The translations under genes and the position numbers were made by a program. The notes beneath the pieces were generated by a model that ran no database searches, had not been told where the DNA came from, and worked only from the letters and a program-made list of their open reading frames with translations. From Enhygromyxa salina (lineage in GTDB: Bacteria; Myxococcota_A; Polyangia; Nannocystales; Nannocystaceae), in the NCBI RefSeq assembly GCF_002994615.1, contig NZ_PVNK01000268.1:1-58532 (forward strand): a stretch of 58,532 bases of DNA, in the 5' to 3' direction. Positions 45,669 to 54,583 of this stretch are shown here, piece after piece; within the stretch, counting starts at the first letter, position 1, and each line of letters starts with the position of its first letter.

Positions 45669-45851
45669 TCAAAACACGTTGGTGGCCAGCTCGACGGCGA
45701 GCTCGAGCTCGTACTCGGCGTCGTACTTGGCCAGCATCCGATCGATCACGTCGCACTTCGGCTCGGTCGTCTCGGGCACCAGCAGCTCGCTGGCATAGGT
45801 CTCGAGGTGGTTCGGGGTCAGGAGGGAAAACAGAAGGATCACGCTGGTCAT
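45669..45851 (-). CDS. Small protein, 60 aa, unknown function
   Basis: The ATG at 45851 has a purine-rich GAGAGG about 8 bp upstream and reads MTSVILLFSLLTPNHLETYA, then VPETTEPKCDVIDRMLAKYD and a helical acidic end (AEYELELAVELATNVF). The N-terminal hydrophobic stretch is short, so it may be a weak membrane anchor or signal. It lies alone between yicC and the solute-binding protein. No family recognised. Confidence 0.45.
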   Translation of the reverse strand: MTSVILLFSLLTPNHLETYASELLVPETTEPKCDVIDRMLAKYDAEYELELAVELATNVF

Positions 45852-46055
45852 CGTTGGTACCTCTCGCTCACGCCAGGGCGCGGTCGGACATCGACCGGCG
45901 CTGGCGGTGGTCGGTTCGCGACGCTCGAAGGCGTGTCCTGGGTGGGTCGTCCCGAGCCGTCGAGTGTCGCGGACTCTCGCTGCGAATTGCTTGTACGAGC
46001 GCCCGGGCACGGACGAAAGAAATCGACAACTTTTGCCCACTACTGGACGAATTCG

Positions 46056-47891
46056 TCAGTTGTTCAGGGGTTGGGCGTTCAGTGGCTCAACCGCCCGGGT
46101 CCCCCAGTCGATGTCGCCAGCGACGAGGCCGAGGCGACTCAGGCGCGGGACATCATCGACGAACTCGACGCCGGTCAGCCGCCGCGAGGCCAGCATCACG
46201 TGGGTCGGAGCGTAGAGCATCGAGACGATCCGCAGCTGCCCGAGCCGGGCGGCGATGCGCTGCTTCGCGGCGTCGCGGGCGGCTCGATCCGGGGCCCCGC
46301 GGTAGTCCGACAGCGCGCGGTCGAGCTCCTCGTCTTCGACCCCCGAGAAGTTGACCTCCCCGCGGCTGTGGAACAGCTGGTAGAGGTCCTCGTCGCTGTG
46401 GCCAGCGAGGTGGACCATCGCGGCCTTGAACTCGCGCTTGCGCAGCAAGATGAGCACGTAGTTCCAGCCCGCCGTCGCCTGGGGCACGACGACCCCGATC
46501 GCCTCCCAGGCCGCGATGATCCGCTCGGCGATCGCCGCCGGGCGCCCGCTCCGGCCGTCCCAGGTCAAGGTCATGCGCAGCGAGCCCCCAGGCCGGCGCC
46601 GGATCCCGCGCTCGAGCGGCCAGTCGAGCGCGTCGAGGGCCGCGGCGGCGGCCGACAGCGCGCGAAGATCATCGTCGAGCGAAGGCAGCGGCAAGAGCCC
46701 CCCGCGCACGGGCTCACCGAGCTTGATGTCCTCGAGCGCCTCGAGGTCGATCGGGGTCGGATCGTGAAGATCGACCGGCGCGGCGACCGACAAGCCCGGG
46801 GCGCCATGAACCTCCCGAGCGATCGCCGACAGCGGCAGCGCGTCGTGGACCGCGCCCCGCAGGGCCTCGCTCGCCTGGACACCGTCGGCCACGTTCCACA
46901 GCAACAGGTCGTAGCTCGGCGGGCTGACCAGCCAGGCCACGAAGCGCCCCGACATGCCCGGCTTGCCGAGCTCGACGGGCACGTGGACCGGGGACAGCTC
47001 CGGCAGCAGGTGGACCTCGCCGCGGCGCAGGGCCGTGAGCGCCTCGGCCCCGTCGTCGAGGGCTCGAAACACGATCTTTCCCGCGACCGCGTGGCGCTCG
47101 GGGTCGTGGTAGCCGGCGAAGCGCTCGATCACGATGCGATCCTGCGCGAGCGTCGTGATCTGCATGGGGCCGGTCCCGATCGGCTGCTGGGCGAAGCGTG
47201 ACTCTCGCCCGCGGTGGGCGTCACGCGGGACGATCTTGATCGCGGCGAGGGACTCGAGCGCCAGGGGCTCGCGCTTGTCGAGCCCGATCCGGACCCAGCG
47301 CCCCGGGTCGCGCTCGTCCGAGCCCCGCGGTCCATCGACGATCTCGACGCGGTTGAAGTTAGTCAGACCATGGCGCTGACGTATCCACACCCGCCGACGG
47401 TCGAGCCAGTAGGTCAGCGAGTAGACGACGTCGTCGATCGTGACCTCGCTGCCGTCGTGAAAGCGAACCCCCCGCGGCAGGTGGCAGGTGATCGACGCGA
47501 CCGCGTACTCGCGGTCGACCTCACACTGATCCGCGATCGCGGGCTCGACCCAGGGGTAGCGGTCGCCGGCCCGCCGAACCAGACCTTCGAACACCAGATC
47601 CTCGGAGATGCGCATGGCCCAGGGTTCGAGATCATCGAGAGGATCGAACTTGCGCGGCAGCTGTGGCAGCGCGATCGAGATCGCCTCGGTCAGCGCGGGA
47701 TCCGCTGGCGCCTCGCTGCCATCGGCCGGCTCGATCTCTTCAGGCGTAGACGTGGCTTCGCCCACATCGGCGGCCCCCTGCCCGTCTTCGCCTCCCCCGC
47801 CCCGCGCGCCGCAGCCACCGGCCGGGGCGATCAGCAGCGCGGCCGACAACAGACCCGCCGCGAGGCTCGAGAGGGATGCGTCTGGGGACAT
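46056..47891 (-). CDS. Peptide/nickel-type ABC transporter solute-binding lipoprotein (SBP_bac_5)
   Basis: The product is 611 aa from the ATG at 47891 (a GTG lies one codon earlier). A lipoprotein signal ends in PAGGC, followed by a Gly/Glu/Pro linker. The body has the family-5 binding-protein features: LTEAISIALPQLPRKFDPLD, ISEDLVFEGLVRR, VRFHDGSEVTIDDVVYSL, and FAQQPIGTGPMQITTL. These capture oligopeptides or similar ligands for an ABC importer. No permease or ATPase genes adjoin, so the partner is elsewhere, or the protein acts as a sensor. It is divergent from the lipoprotein at 48060. Confidence 0.85.
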   Translation of the reverse strand: MSPDASLSSLAAGLLSAALLIAPAGGCGARGGGGEDGQGAADVGEATSTPEEIEPADGSEAPADPALTEAISIALPQLPRKFDPLDDLEPWAMRISEDLVFEGLVRRAGDRYPWVEPAIADQCEVDREYAVASITCHLPRGVRFHDGSEVTIDDVVYSLTYWLDRRRVWIRQRHGLTNFNRVEIVDGPRGSDERDPGRWVRIGLDKREPLALESLAAIKIVPRDAHRGRESRFAQQPIGTGPMQITTLAQDRIVIERFAGYHDPERHAVAGKIVFRALDDGAEALTALRRGEVHLLPELSPVHVPVELGKPGMSGRFVAWLVSPPSYDLLLWNVADGVQASEALRGAVHDALPLSAIAREVHGAPGLSVAAPVDLHDPTPIDLEALEDIKLGEPVRGGLLPLPSLDDDLRALSAAAAALDALDWPLERGIRRRPGGSLRMTLTWDGRSGRPAAIAERIIAAWEAIGVVVPQATAGWNYVLILLRKREFKAAMVHLAGHSDEDLYQLFHSRGEVNFSGVEDEELDRALSDYRGAPDRAARDAAKQRIAARLGQLRIVSMLYAPTHVMLASRRLTGVEFVDDVPRLSRLGLVAGDIDWGTRAVEPLNAQPLNN

Positions 47892-48022
47892 CACCCGCAG
47901 GCTGCGAAGTTCGGACCCGGGACGTCAAGCTCGCGCGCGGCCCGGATTCGGAACGCATGGACTTTTGACTCCAGGCCGTGATACACGGGCCCACGCGGTA
48001 TGACCGCCAGCGAATCCCGGTA

Positions 48023-48049
48023 CCCGACCTTCGGCGGTCGGGACGGAGG
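48023..48049 (+). promoter_or_regulatory. 5'-leader hairpin and ribosome site of the 48060 lipoprotein gene
   Basis: CCCGACC-ttcggc-GGTCGGG forms a 7-bp perfect stem (48023-48042) directly before the ribosome site GGAGG (48045-48049), 10 bp from the ATG. It could limit access to the ribosome site, but no regulator or switch family is recognised. Confidence 0.35.
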
Positions 48050-48059
48050 CAAGCCCTCG

Positions 48060-48827
48060 ATGAAGCTCCGCAACAGTTCCGTTCCCGTCACTCTCGTCGC
48101 AACCCTCGTCGCGGCTGTCGTCGCTCCGGGCGCCCTCGGCTGCGCCGAGAAGGTCGAGGAGACGGGCCCACAGGAAGAGGAGCTCCCCAACATCACGGTC
48201 GAGCTCCCGACCGCTCCCGACTTCAACGAGGCGCGCGCGCCGGTCAAGTGGGAGGGCGACCCCGACGGCGCCTACTCGATCTTCGGTCTGCGCAAGGACA
48301 TCGACGACCGCCTCAAAGAGGGCGAGTCCGGCGAGAAGATCGTCGTCAAGGGCTGGGTCCAAGAAATCTACGTCCCGCCCGAGTGCCCCGAGGACCAGCT
48401 GTGCCCTCCGGGCAAGCAGCCGCACTTTTGGATCACCGACAGCCCCGAAGAGAAGGGCAAGAAGCGCGCGATGATGGTGGTCAACTACCACTTCCCGATC
48501 CCGGAGTGGGACGAGGACACCCAGGCGATGTGGGAAGATCAGCCGCTGGTCGTCGTCGAGGTCGGCAAGCAGTACACGATCAAGGGTGAGTTCAAGCGCT
48601 TCTCGGACTCCGGCTTCGCCCACGACAACGGCCTGCTCGAGTTCCACTCGTACAAGGCGCCCAACCCCGATCCCGACTCGTCCGGCGAGCTCATCTGGAT
48701 CTACCCGCCCAACTCCGACTGGCACCCGCAGACGGTCGCCATGACGGAGGCCCAAAACGCCGAAATGCAGGCCCGCATGCAAAAAGAGGCCGAGGCCCTG
48801 CAAAAGAAAAAGGGCGGCGGCGAGTAG
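48060..48827 (+). CDS. Lipoprotein, OB-fold-like, unknown function
   Basis: The ATG at 48060 gives 255 aa with signal NSSVPVTLVATLVAAVVAPG and lipobox GALGC. An upstream ATG at 48000 would put 20 polar residues before the signal and is less likely. The mature part begins with an acidic linker (EEELPNITVELPTAPDF). A strand-rich domain follows (EKIVVKGWVQEIYVPPECPE, PHFWITDSPEEKGKKRAMMV, KQYTIKGEFKRFS) that looks like an OB fold, with two cysteines able to pair. The C-terminus is a charged helix (MQARMQKEAEALQKKKGG). No exact family named. Confidence 0.7.
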   Translation: MKLRNSSVPVTLVATLVAAVVAPGALGCAEKVEETGPQEEELPNITVELPTAPDFNEARAPVKWEGDPDGAYSIFGLRKDIDDRLKEGESGEKIVVKGWVQEIYVPPECPEDQLCPPGKQPHFWITDSPEEKGKKRAMMVVNYHFPIPEWDEDTQAMWEDQPLVVVEVGKQYTIKGEFKRFSDSGFAHDNGLLEFHSYKAPNPDPDSSGELIWIYPPNSDWHPQTVAMTEAQNAEMQARMQKEAEALQKKKGGGE

Positions 48828-48839
48828 TCGCGGCCGCGC

Positions 48840-48932
48840 CTTTGCTCTGGTTTTTGGCGCTGGCGCTGGCGCTGCCCCTAGCGCTGGCGCGGCCTCTAAC
48901 TCTGGCGCGCCCTCTAACTCTGGCGCGCCCTC
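48840..48932. repeat. Short tandem repeats between convergent genes
   Basis: The gap between the lipoprotein stop and the DUF4340 stop is built of gcgctg hexamers and an imperfect ~18-bp unit (ggcgcgccctctaactct) repeated two to three times. No gene. It may help terminate convergent transcripts. Confidence 0.6.
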
Positions 48933-48933
48933 A

Positions 48934-51246
48934 CTAGAGCTCGGGCTGAGGGTCGAGATCGATCGCGCCCGGGTCGAAGTCGTCACTGGGCTCCAGCCCA
49001 GCTTTGACCGGGTCGTCGCCCGGCTCGCGCTCGACGTAGTACCAGTTGGCGCCGCGAAGCCGGACCCAGCCGGGGCCGATCTCGACCTGGGCCGCGGGCC
49101 CGAAGTCGCGGCGAACGTCCAGGGTCCACTCGAAGTCCCCCGGGGCCTCGCCCGCGCGGACCCCCCCGCTCCGCCAGTCGATCCAGCCCTGAAGTCGCGC
49201 GGCGAGGGCATCATCGTCGAGCGGGAGGTTGTCATCGGTCACGAATTGCTGGTCGCGGCGGCGCAAGAACACCGAAGTGTCGCCGCCCGCGTCGGCGATC
49301 TCGACGCCGCGTGAGCGCTCGAGCCAAAAGCGGAGCGGATCGTCGAAGAGCAGATCCTCGGCGAGCGCGGCGCACTGGGCCTCGGCCACGGCGGCCGGCC
49401 GCTGACCCTCGACCTCGACGATGCAGTCGGGGAACACGGTCACCTCGAGCGTGTAGCGTGCCCCCCGCTCAGGCACGACCTCCGCGACGAGGCGACGCAA
49501 GGGCGCCGTGCTCGGCGGATCGACCCAGGCCTCGGCCCGGAGGCTGCGCAGGGCCCACAGCAGGTTCTCGAGTCGGACCTCGTCGATCGCGCCGTTGTCG
49601 TCGACGTGGGCCGGAGCGTCGAGCTGCCACGCGCCCATGTCGGCGTGGACGCTCTGGCGGACGGTGCTGGAGTCGACGTCCACGGGCGGGAGAATCTCCA
49701 GCTCGCGGACCTCGCCGGGCCCGACCTGGGTCAGGCGTCGCTCGGCGAAGGTCTCGGCCTCGAACGCCAGGTTGCGCGGCGGCTCGCCGAGGACTCGCAA
49801 GACCGCGCCCTCATCCCGAACGCACAGGACCGGATCGGCGCCGAGCTGACAGGTCACGCGCAATTGCTCACCGGTGTCGGCGTGAACCACCAGGGTCCAG
49901 TCGGGCTCGAAGCTGAGACCGTCCAGCGCGAGCTCGGTGGCTCCCTCGCCCTCGCCCTGCCCCTCCGGCTGACCGCCGCCCTCCGGCGTGGCGGAGTCGA
50001 CGGTCAGCAACGCGACCTCGAGCCGACCGAGGGCCTGGTACCAGCGCCGCACTTCGGCCTCGGCGACGGGCTCGACCTCGGCCTCGCCCTCCCCCGTGTA
50101 GAACCACTGGCCGCCGCGCCGGATCAGGCGGCGCGCGCTCGGTTGCTCGAGATCGATCCCGACGATACGGCCGTAGTCGTGGGGCACGAGCCGCGACTCG
50201 AGCATCCCGGCGTCGGGCTCGAGCAGCGGCCAGCGCTCGAGCAGCTCGGTCGGGACGCAGCCGAGCAAGCCGGGCCCACGATCGACGAGCTGCTTGCGCG
50301 GATGGCCCGGGCACTCGCCGCCGACAAGCAGCGCCCTCGAGCTGCCGTCGTCCGTCGTGAACACCAGCCACGGGCGCAGCGACTCGGAGGCGACAGCCTC
50401 GCGCTCGACGAAGGGATCGAGCTGGGCCCGCATCAGCCGTCCGACGCGATGCTCGACGGCCACGCTCGACAGCAGCGCTGGCGTCCCGCCCGAGCGCACG
50501 CGCCAAAAACCGTCGGCGGCCCGCGTCAAGATCAGCTCGTCGCCCCACCCGAGGCCCGTGACCCGGTCGACATCGATCGGCAGCAGACGCTTGGCCAACC
50601 AGCTACGGGGCGGCTGCTGGACCAGCATCAGCATCTCGGTTTCGACCACCCAGGTGTCGCCGTCGGCCTCGAACGCACCGTAGACCCCGCCGCCCGGGAC
50701 CGCGCCGCCGAGCGAGAGGGTCAGGGTCTCGTCCGGCAAGCTGATCCGGATCACGCCGTCGTGGCCGACGCGATCGCGGCGGCCCGCCGAGCGCTGCGCG
50801 GTCGCGAGGCGCAGCGACGACCACAGGCCCTCGAAGTCTTCGTCGGTGACGGGGCCGAGCAGGACGTCGCCGTGCATCAGCTGGTGGCCGCCGCCGGGCG
50901 CCGGGACGACGCGGACGACCGGACCGTCGGTCGCCTGGAGCTCGATCGTGGCCTTGTTGGGGTCGGCGTCGACCAGGGTCGGAAATACGCGCCGGCCACC
51001 CGAGCGGTTGTTGACCAGCTCGAGGCCGTCGTCGGGCTTGGCGAAGGGGTCGGCCCACGCGAGGGTCACCGCGGCCCCAGCCACGGCCAGCGCGACGATC
51101 GTGCCGCCCCGCGGTCGCATCGACTCGAGGGTTGGCCGCGGCCTCGACGAGGACACCCGCGCGCTCGTCGGTCGCGGCCGCTCGGCCGGAGCGTCACCTT
51201 CGGCGGGCTCGGCCACGCCGTCGTTCTTGTCGCTGGATCCACTCAC
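48934..51246 (-). CDS. DUF4340 domain protein, last gene of the Gld-type ABC operon
   Basis: I chose the GTG at 51246, which overlaps the upstream stop (GTGA) and has GGAGG 8 bp upstream; translation is 770 aa. A charged head (SGSSDKNDGVAEPAEGDAP) precedes one membrane helix (TIVALAVAGAAVTLAWA), and the rest is a large periplasmic part with repeated beta-rich units (GDTWVVETEMLMLV, GLGWGDELILTRAADGFWRV, RRLIRRGGQWFYTGEGE). DUF4340 proteins are commonly encoded right after GldG-like genes, as here. The domain occurs more than once in this protein. Its role in the transporter is not known. Confidence 0.8.
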   Translation of the reverse strand: MSGSSDKNDGVAEPAEGDAPAERPRPTSARVSSSRPRPTLESMRPRGGTIVALAVAGAAVTLAWADPFAKPDDGLELVNNRSGGRRVFPTLVDADPNKATIELQATDGPVVRVVPAPGGGHQLMHGDVLLGPVTDEDFEGLWSSLRLATAQRSAGRRDRVGHDGVIRISLPDETLTLSLGGAVPGGGVYGAFEADGDTWVVETEMLMLVQQPPRSWLAKRLLPIDVDRVTGLGWGDELILTRAADGFWRVRSGGTPALLSSVAVEHRVGRLMRAQLDPFVEREAVASESLRPWLVFTTDDGSSRALLVGGECPGHPRKQLVDRGPGLLGCVPTELLERWPLLEPDAGMLESRLVPHDYGRIVGIDLEQPSARRLIRRGGQWFYTGEGEAEVEPVAEAEVRRWYQALGRLEVALLTVDSATPEGGGQPEGQGEGEGATELALDGLSFEPDWTLVVHADTGEQLRVTCQLGADPVLCVRDEGAVLRVLGEPPRNLAFEAETFAERRLTQVGPGEVRELEILPPVDVDSSTVRQSVHADMGAWQLDAPAHVDDNGAIDEVRLENLLWALRSLRAEAWVDPPSTAPLRRLVAEVVPERGARYTLEVTVFPDCIVEVEGQRPAAVAEAQCAALAEDLLFDDPLRFWLERSRGVEIADAGGDTSVFLRRRDQQFVTDDNLPLDDDALAARLQGWIDWRSGGVRAGEAPGDFEWTLDVRRDFGPAAQVEIGPGWVRLRGANWYYVEREPGDDPVKAGLEPSDDFDPGAIDLDPQPEL

Positions 51247-53480
51247 CGTCGACGCCTCCATAGCACCAGCAAGCCGAGACCGATCGCAAAGCCCGGCAGC
51301 CCGAGCAGGCACATCCAGGTCATGCGCCGGAGCTGCGCGGGCAGCAGGACCAGCTTGACGTGCTCGCGGTCGCGCGGGCGGATGCCCAAGAGCGCGTCGC
51401 GCTCGGTCAGCCAGCCGATCAGGTTGAGGATCAAGTCGCGGTTGTGGGAGTAGGCCACGTCCTCGCGCAACCAGGCGTTGAGCGCGAAGTGATCCGAGCC
51501 GACCACGACCATGCGCGAGTCGCCGCGCTCGGCCGCCGCGGCGATCGGGATCGGCCCCTGGCGATCGTCGCCGTCGCTGGCGTCGAACAGCCCGCGCTGC
51601 TGCAGCTGGACCAGATCGGACTCGGCCCAGCCCTGCTCCGAGGACGAGACCAGGGCGACCGCGCCGCGGTCGACCCACAGCTCGCGGACCTCGAAGAAGG
51701 CCACCGGCTGGAGCACGAGGCTGCGGACCGCCGCGTGGTCGGCCCAGCCGTCGAGCACGGTGAACCCGAGCATGTCCGTCCCGCCCGGGACCTCGTGCGG
51801 ATCGACGACCAGGCGGTCGCCGAAGTGGATGCCGTACTCGGCCGCGAGCGGCTCGAGGCCGTGGTCCGCGAGCAGCGGCTTGCCGGGCACGAACTTGGCC
51901 CCCGCGAGGATCAGGATGTCCTTCCCGCGGGCGGCGAAGCGACGGATCGCGGCGACCTCGTCGGCCCCAAACACGCCCGTCGGGCCGGCGACGAGCAGCA
52001 CGTCGCAGCCCTCGAGCTCGACCTCGTCGTCGAGCGTCGCGACCTTGGTCTCGAGGTTGGCGTCGCGCAGCAGGTCGCGCAGGTGGGCGTAGCCGTTGAA
52101 GGGCTCGAGATCGTCGAACGCGGGCTCGCCGTGGCCCTGCGTGTAGCAGATCGTGATCTCGCGTGGATCCGAGACCTCGAGGAACTTGCCGAGCAGCGCC
52201 TCTTCGCCGCGGAAGGACTTCACGCGGGGGCCGTTGGCCTGGACCTCGGGGCCGGTCGCGTAGGTCACCAGCTCGTTCGGCAGCAGGTGCGCGCGCCGCA
52301 GCTCGCTGCCCTGCCCCGCCCGGATCAGGACCACGCCGTCGGGCAGCTCGCGCCCGGTCAGGCCGAAGTCCTCGATCAGCCGCTCGGCCTCCTGCCGGTC
52401 GACGTCCGGGTCGACGGTGCTGACCCGCAGCACCCCCTGCTTGGCCGCGCCCCGCATCCGCGTGAGGACCTCGCGCAGCTCGCCCCGGACCGGGTTGGGC
52501 CGGCCGTTGCCGATCGTGGCCGGGACCACGACGACCACGTCGATCGGATCGACGAGATCCGCGAGCACGTCCTGGGCTCGATCCGACAGGGTGTAGACCT
52601 GGCCCGCGGTCCAGTCGTCGCGCTCGGCGTGGCGCCCGGCGAACACCGCGAGGTGTCCGGCCGCGACGCACCACAGCGCCGCCTGGACGACCGTCTGCCA
52701 GTCGCGCCGGGGGTTGACCGCGACGATCGCAGCCGCGAGCGCCGCGATCACGACCCCGAGGTGCAGCCAGATCCAGCGGCCATCGACGATGCCCTGGGCG
52801 AGCTCCTGCATCATGGCCAGGAGCGAGGTCCAGCTCAGGATCTTGGCCAGCCAGACCTCGACCTGATCGGTCAACAGCCCGGCGAGCAGGACGATCGTGC
52901 AGCTCACGAAGGTCCCGATCGCCGCCGCGAGCTGGCTGCGAGCGAAGGCCGAGAACAGCAGCCCGACGGCGATGAAGCTGGCGCCGACCAGGAAGGTCCC
53001 GAGGTAGCCCGACAGGATCGGCCCGACGTCGGGCGCCATCGTCGGCCCCGAGGCCCCGCGCAAGAGCAGGTAGAAGCTCCCCGTCGGCAGCCACAGCGCC
53101 ACGTAAAAGCCCATCGCGCCGAGGTACTTGCCGACGACCACCTGCGAGGGATCGAGCGGCGCCGTGAGCAGGGCTTCGAGGGTGCCGTGGCGGCGCTCCT
53201 CTGCGATCAGGCGCATGCTGATCACCGAACAGATGAAGATGACCGGCAGCCAGAAGATGAAGATGCTGCCGCCGAAGAAGTACTGCATCACCGGCCCGCG
53301 CGCGGCGAGAGGCTGGTTGAGCACCGAGAGCAAGACCGAGAAATTCCAGCCCTGGTTGAACAGGAACAAGGTCCCGACCAGGTAGGCCAGCGGCGTCACG
53401 AACAGCGACAGGAGCTCGCGACCGGCGATCGCCGCGGTCCCGCGCAGCCAGTCGAGGGCGCGCTCGAGGATCCCGTTCAC
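51243..53480 (-). CDS. Fused ABC-2 permease and GldG-type protein (GldF-GldG)
   Basis: The GTG at 53480 overlaps the ATPase stop by 4 bp and gives 745 aa. Residues 1-240 form an ABC-2 permease with about six helices (FFGGSIFIFWLPVIFICSVI, RHGTLEALLTAPLDPSQVVV motif between helices 2 and 3). Two more helices lead to a periplasmic GldG/ABC_transp_aux domain (~320-690; RVSTVDPDVDRQEAERLIED, ITICYTQGHGEP, CDVLLVAGPTGVFGADE). A C-terminal helix ends in WRRRR. GldF and GldG are usually separate. With the GldA-like ATPase this makes the transporter linked to gliding in Bacteroidetes and seen widely elsewhere without proven gliding. Confidence 0.88.
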   Translation of the reverse strand: MNGILERALDWLRGTAAIAGRELLSLFVTPLAYLVGTLFLFNQGWNFSVLLSVLNQPLAARGPVMQYFFGGSIFIFWLPVIFICSVISMRLIAEERRHGTLEALLTAPLDPSQVVVGKYLGAMGFYVALWLPTGSFYLLLRGASGPTMAPDVGPILSGYLGTFLVGASFIAVGLLFSAFARSQLAAAIGTFVSCTIVLLAGLLTDQVEVWLAKILSWTSLLAMMQELAQGIVDGRWIWLHLGVVIAALAAAIVAVNPRRDWQTVVQAALWCVAAGHLAVFAGRHAERDDWTAGQVYTLSDRAQDVLADLVDPIDVVVVVPATIGNGRPNPVRGELREVLTRMRGAAKQGVLRVSTVDPDVDRQEAERLIEDFGLTGRELPDGVVLIRAGQGSELRRAHLLPNELVTYATGPEVQANGPRVKSFRGEEALLGKFLEVSDPREITICYTQGHGEPAFDDLEPFNGYAHLRDLLRDANLETKVATLDDEVELEGCDVLLVAGPTGVFGADEVAAIRRFAARGKDILILAGAKFVPGKPLLADHGLEPLAAEYGIHFGDRLVVDPHEVPGGTDMLGFTVLDGWADHAAVRSLVLQPVAFFEVRELWVDRGAVALVSSSEQGWAESDLVQLQQRGLFDASDGDDRQGPIPIAAAAERGDSRMVVVGSDHFALNAWLREDVAYSHNRDLILNLIGWLTERDALLGIRPRDREHVKLVLLPAQLRRMTWMCLLGLPGFAIGLGLLVLWRRRR

Positions 53481-54523
53481 GCCGTCCCCCCCGGCTGAGA
53501 GTCGTCGCGGAAGCCCGTGACGACCGCGAAGCGCTCCTCGAGCCGGCGGCGCCCAGGCTCGAGGCGGATCAGAGGCATGCCCGCGTCGAGGCTCGCGCGA
53601 CCGATCGCGGCGGCCAGGTCGTCCATCGAGACCCCGCCGCTGGTCACCGCCGCTCGCAGCACGCTGTCCTCGCTCCGGTCCACCGTCTTGCGCGCGCCCC
53701 CGGCGCGCGACAGGCTGATCTCCAGCTTGACCGGATCTTCGCGCCCGAGCGCGGACCAGGCCGCCTCCACGCACGCGCGGATCGCCTCCCCGTCGGCGCC
53801 GTCCCACTCGACGAACAGCGTGTCGGTCGCCAGCGCCTTGGCCACGGTCTCGTCGGCGACGACCTGGCCCCGCGACAAGATGATGACCCGGTCACACAGG
53901 GCCTCGACCTCGGCGAGGATGTGCGAGCTGAAGATCAGCGTCTGGTTGCCGCCGAGGTTCTTGAGCATCGATCGAATGCCCTGGACCTGGTTGGGATCGA
54001 GGCCGACGGTGGGCTCGTCGAGCACGACCAGCGGCGGCGAGCCCAGGAGCGCGTCGGCGATGCCGACCCGCTGACGGTAGCCGCGGCTGAGCTTGGCGAT
54101 CGGCGTCTCGGCCATGCCCTCGAGCCCCGACAGCTCGATGACCCGCTCGATCTCGGCCGCGCGCGCGCGTCGGCGGATCCGCTTGACCGTGGCTCGGAAC
54201 TCGAGATGCTCGCGCACGCGCAGCTCCTGGTAGAGCGGCACCTGCTCGGGCAGGTAGCCGACGAGCTCGCGGACCGCGAGCGAGTCACTCACGAGCGAGA
54301 GGTCGGCCACGCGCACGAGCGTGTCGCGAGCGCGAGGCACTGGCAGGTAGCCGCAACAGATTCGCATCAGGGTGCTCTTGCCCGCACCGTTGGGTCCGAG
54401 CAGTCCAACGCGCTCGCCTGGCGCGACCCGAAAGTCGACGCTGCGCAGCGCCGGGTCTTCGGACCCGGGGTAGTAGAAGGTCAGGTTGCTGACCTCGAGC
54501 GAGGCGGGGGGGCGTGCAGACAT
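53477..54523 (-). CDS. ABC transporter ATP-binding protein (GldA-like)
   Basis: The ATG at 54523 (MSARPPASLEVSNLTFYYPG) gives 348 aa. Walker A is GLLGPNGAGKSTLMRI, the signature is KLSRGYRQRVGIADAL (SRGYR in place of the SGGQ type, usual for GldA/NatA relatives), Walker B is PPLVVLDEPTVGLDP, and the switch His is in SSHILAEVEALCDR. A ~100-residue C-terminal extension follows. It supplies energy for the fused permease next to it, with which it overlaps by 4 bp. Confidence 0.93.
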   Translation of the reverse strand: MSARPPASLEVSNLTFYYPGSEDPALRSVDFRVAPGERVGLLGPNGAGKSTLMRICCGYLPVPRARDTLVRVADLSLVSDSLAVRELVGYLPEQVPLYQELRVREHLEFRATVKRIRRRARAAEIERVIELSGLEGMAETPIAKLSRGYRQRVGIADALLGSPPLVVLDEPTVGLDPNQVQGIRSMLKNLGGNQTLIFSSHILAEVEALCDRVIILSRGQVVADETVAKALATDTLFVEWDGADGEAIRACVEAAWSALGREDPVKLEISLSRAGGARKTVDRSEDSVLRAAVTSGGVSMDDLAAAIGRASLDAGMPLIRLEPGRRRLEERFAVVTGFRDDSQPGGTA

Positions 54524-54583
54524 GGCTCGCGCCCGGCGAGGTGTACCGCGAAGCGCGGCGGGCCCCAATCACTGCAGCGGCGA

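Noticed and set aside
45669..45851. The 60-aa gene as rpoZ displaced from the gmk-spoT gap
   Set aside because: It lacks the RpoZ signature near the N-terminus and is hydrophobic at its start; no resemblance found.
48934..53094. 1386-aa reading of the DUF4340 frame starting at 53094
   Set aside because: The first 616 residues are Arg/Gly-rich out-of-frame text over the permease-GldG gene; the GTG at 51246 with GGAGG and a 4-bp overlap is the credible start.
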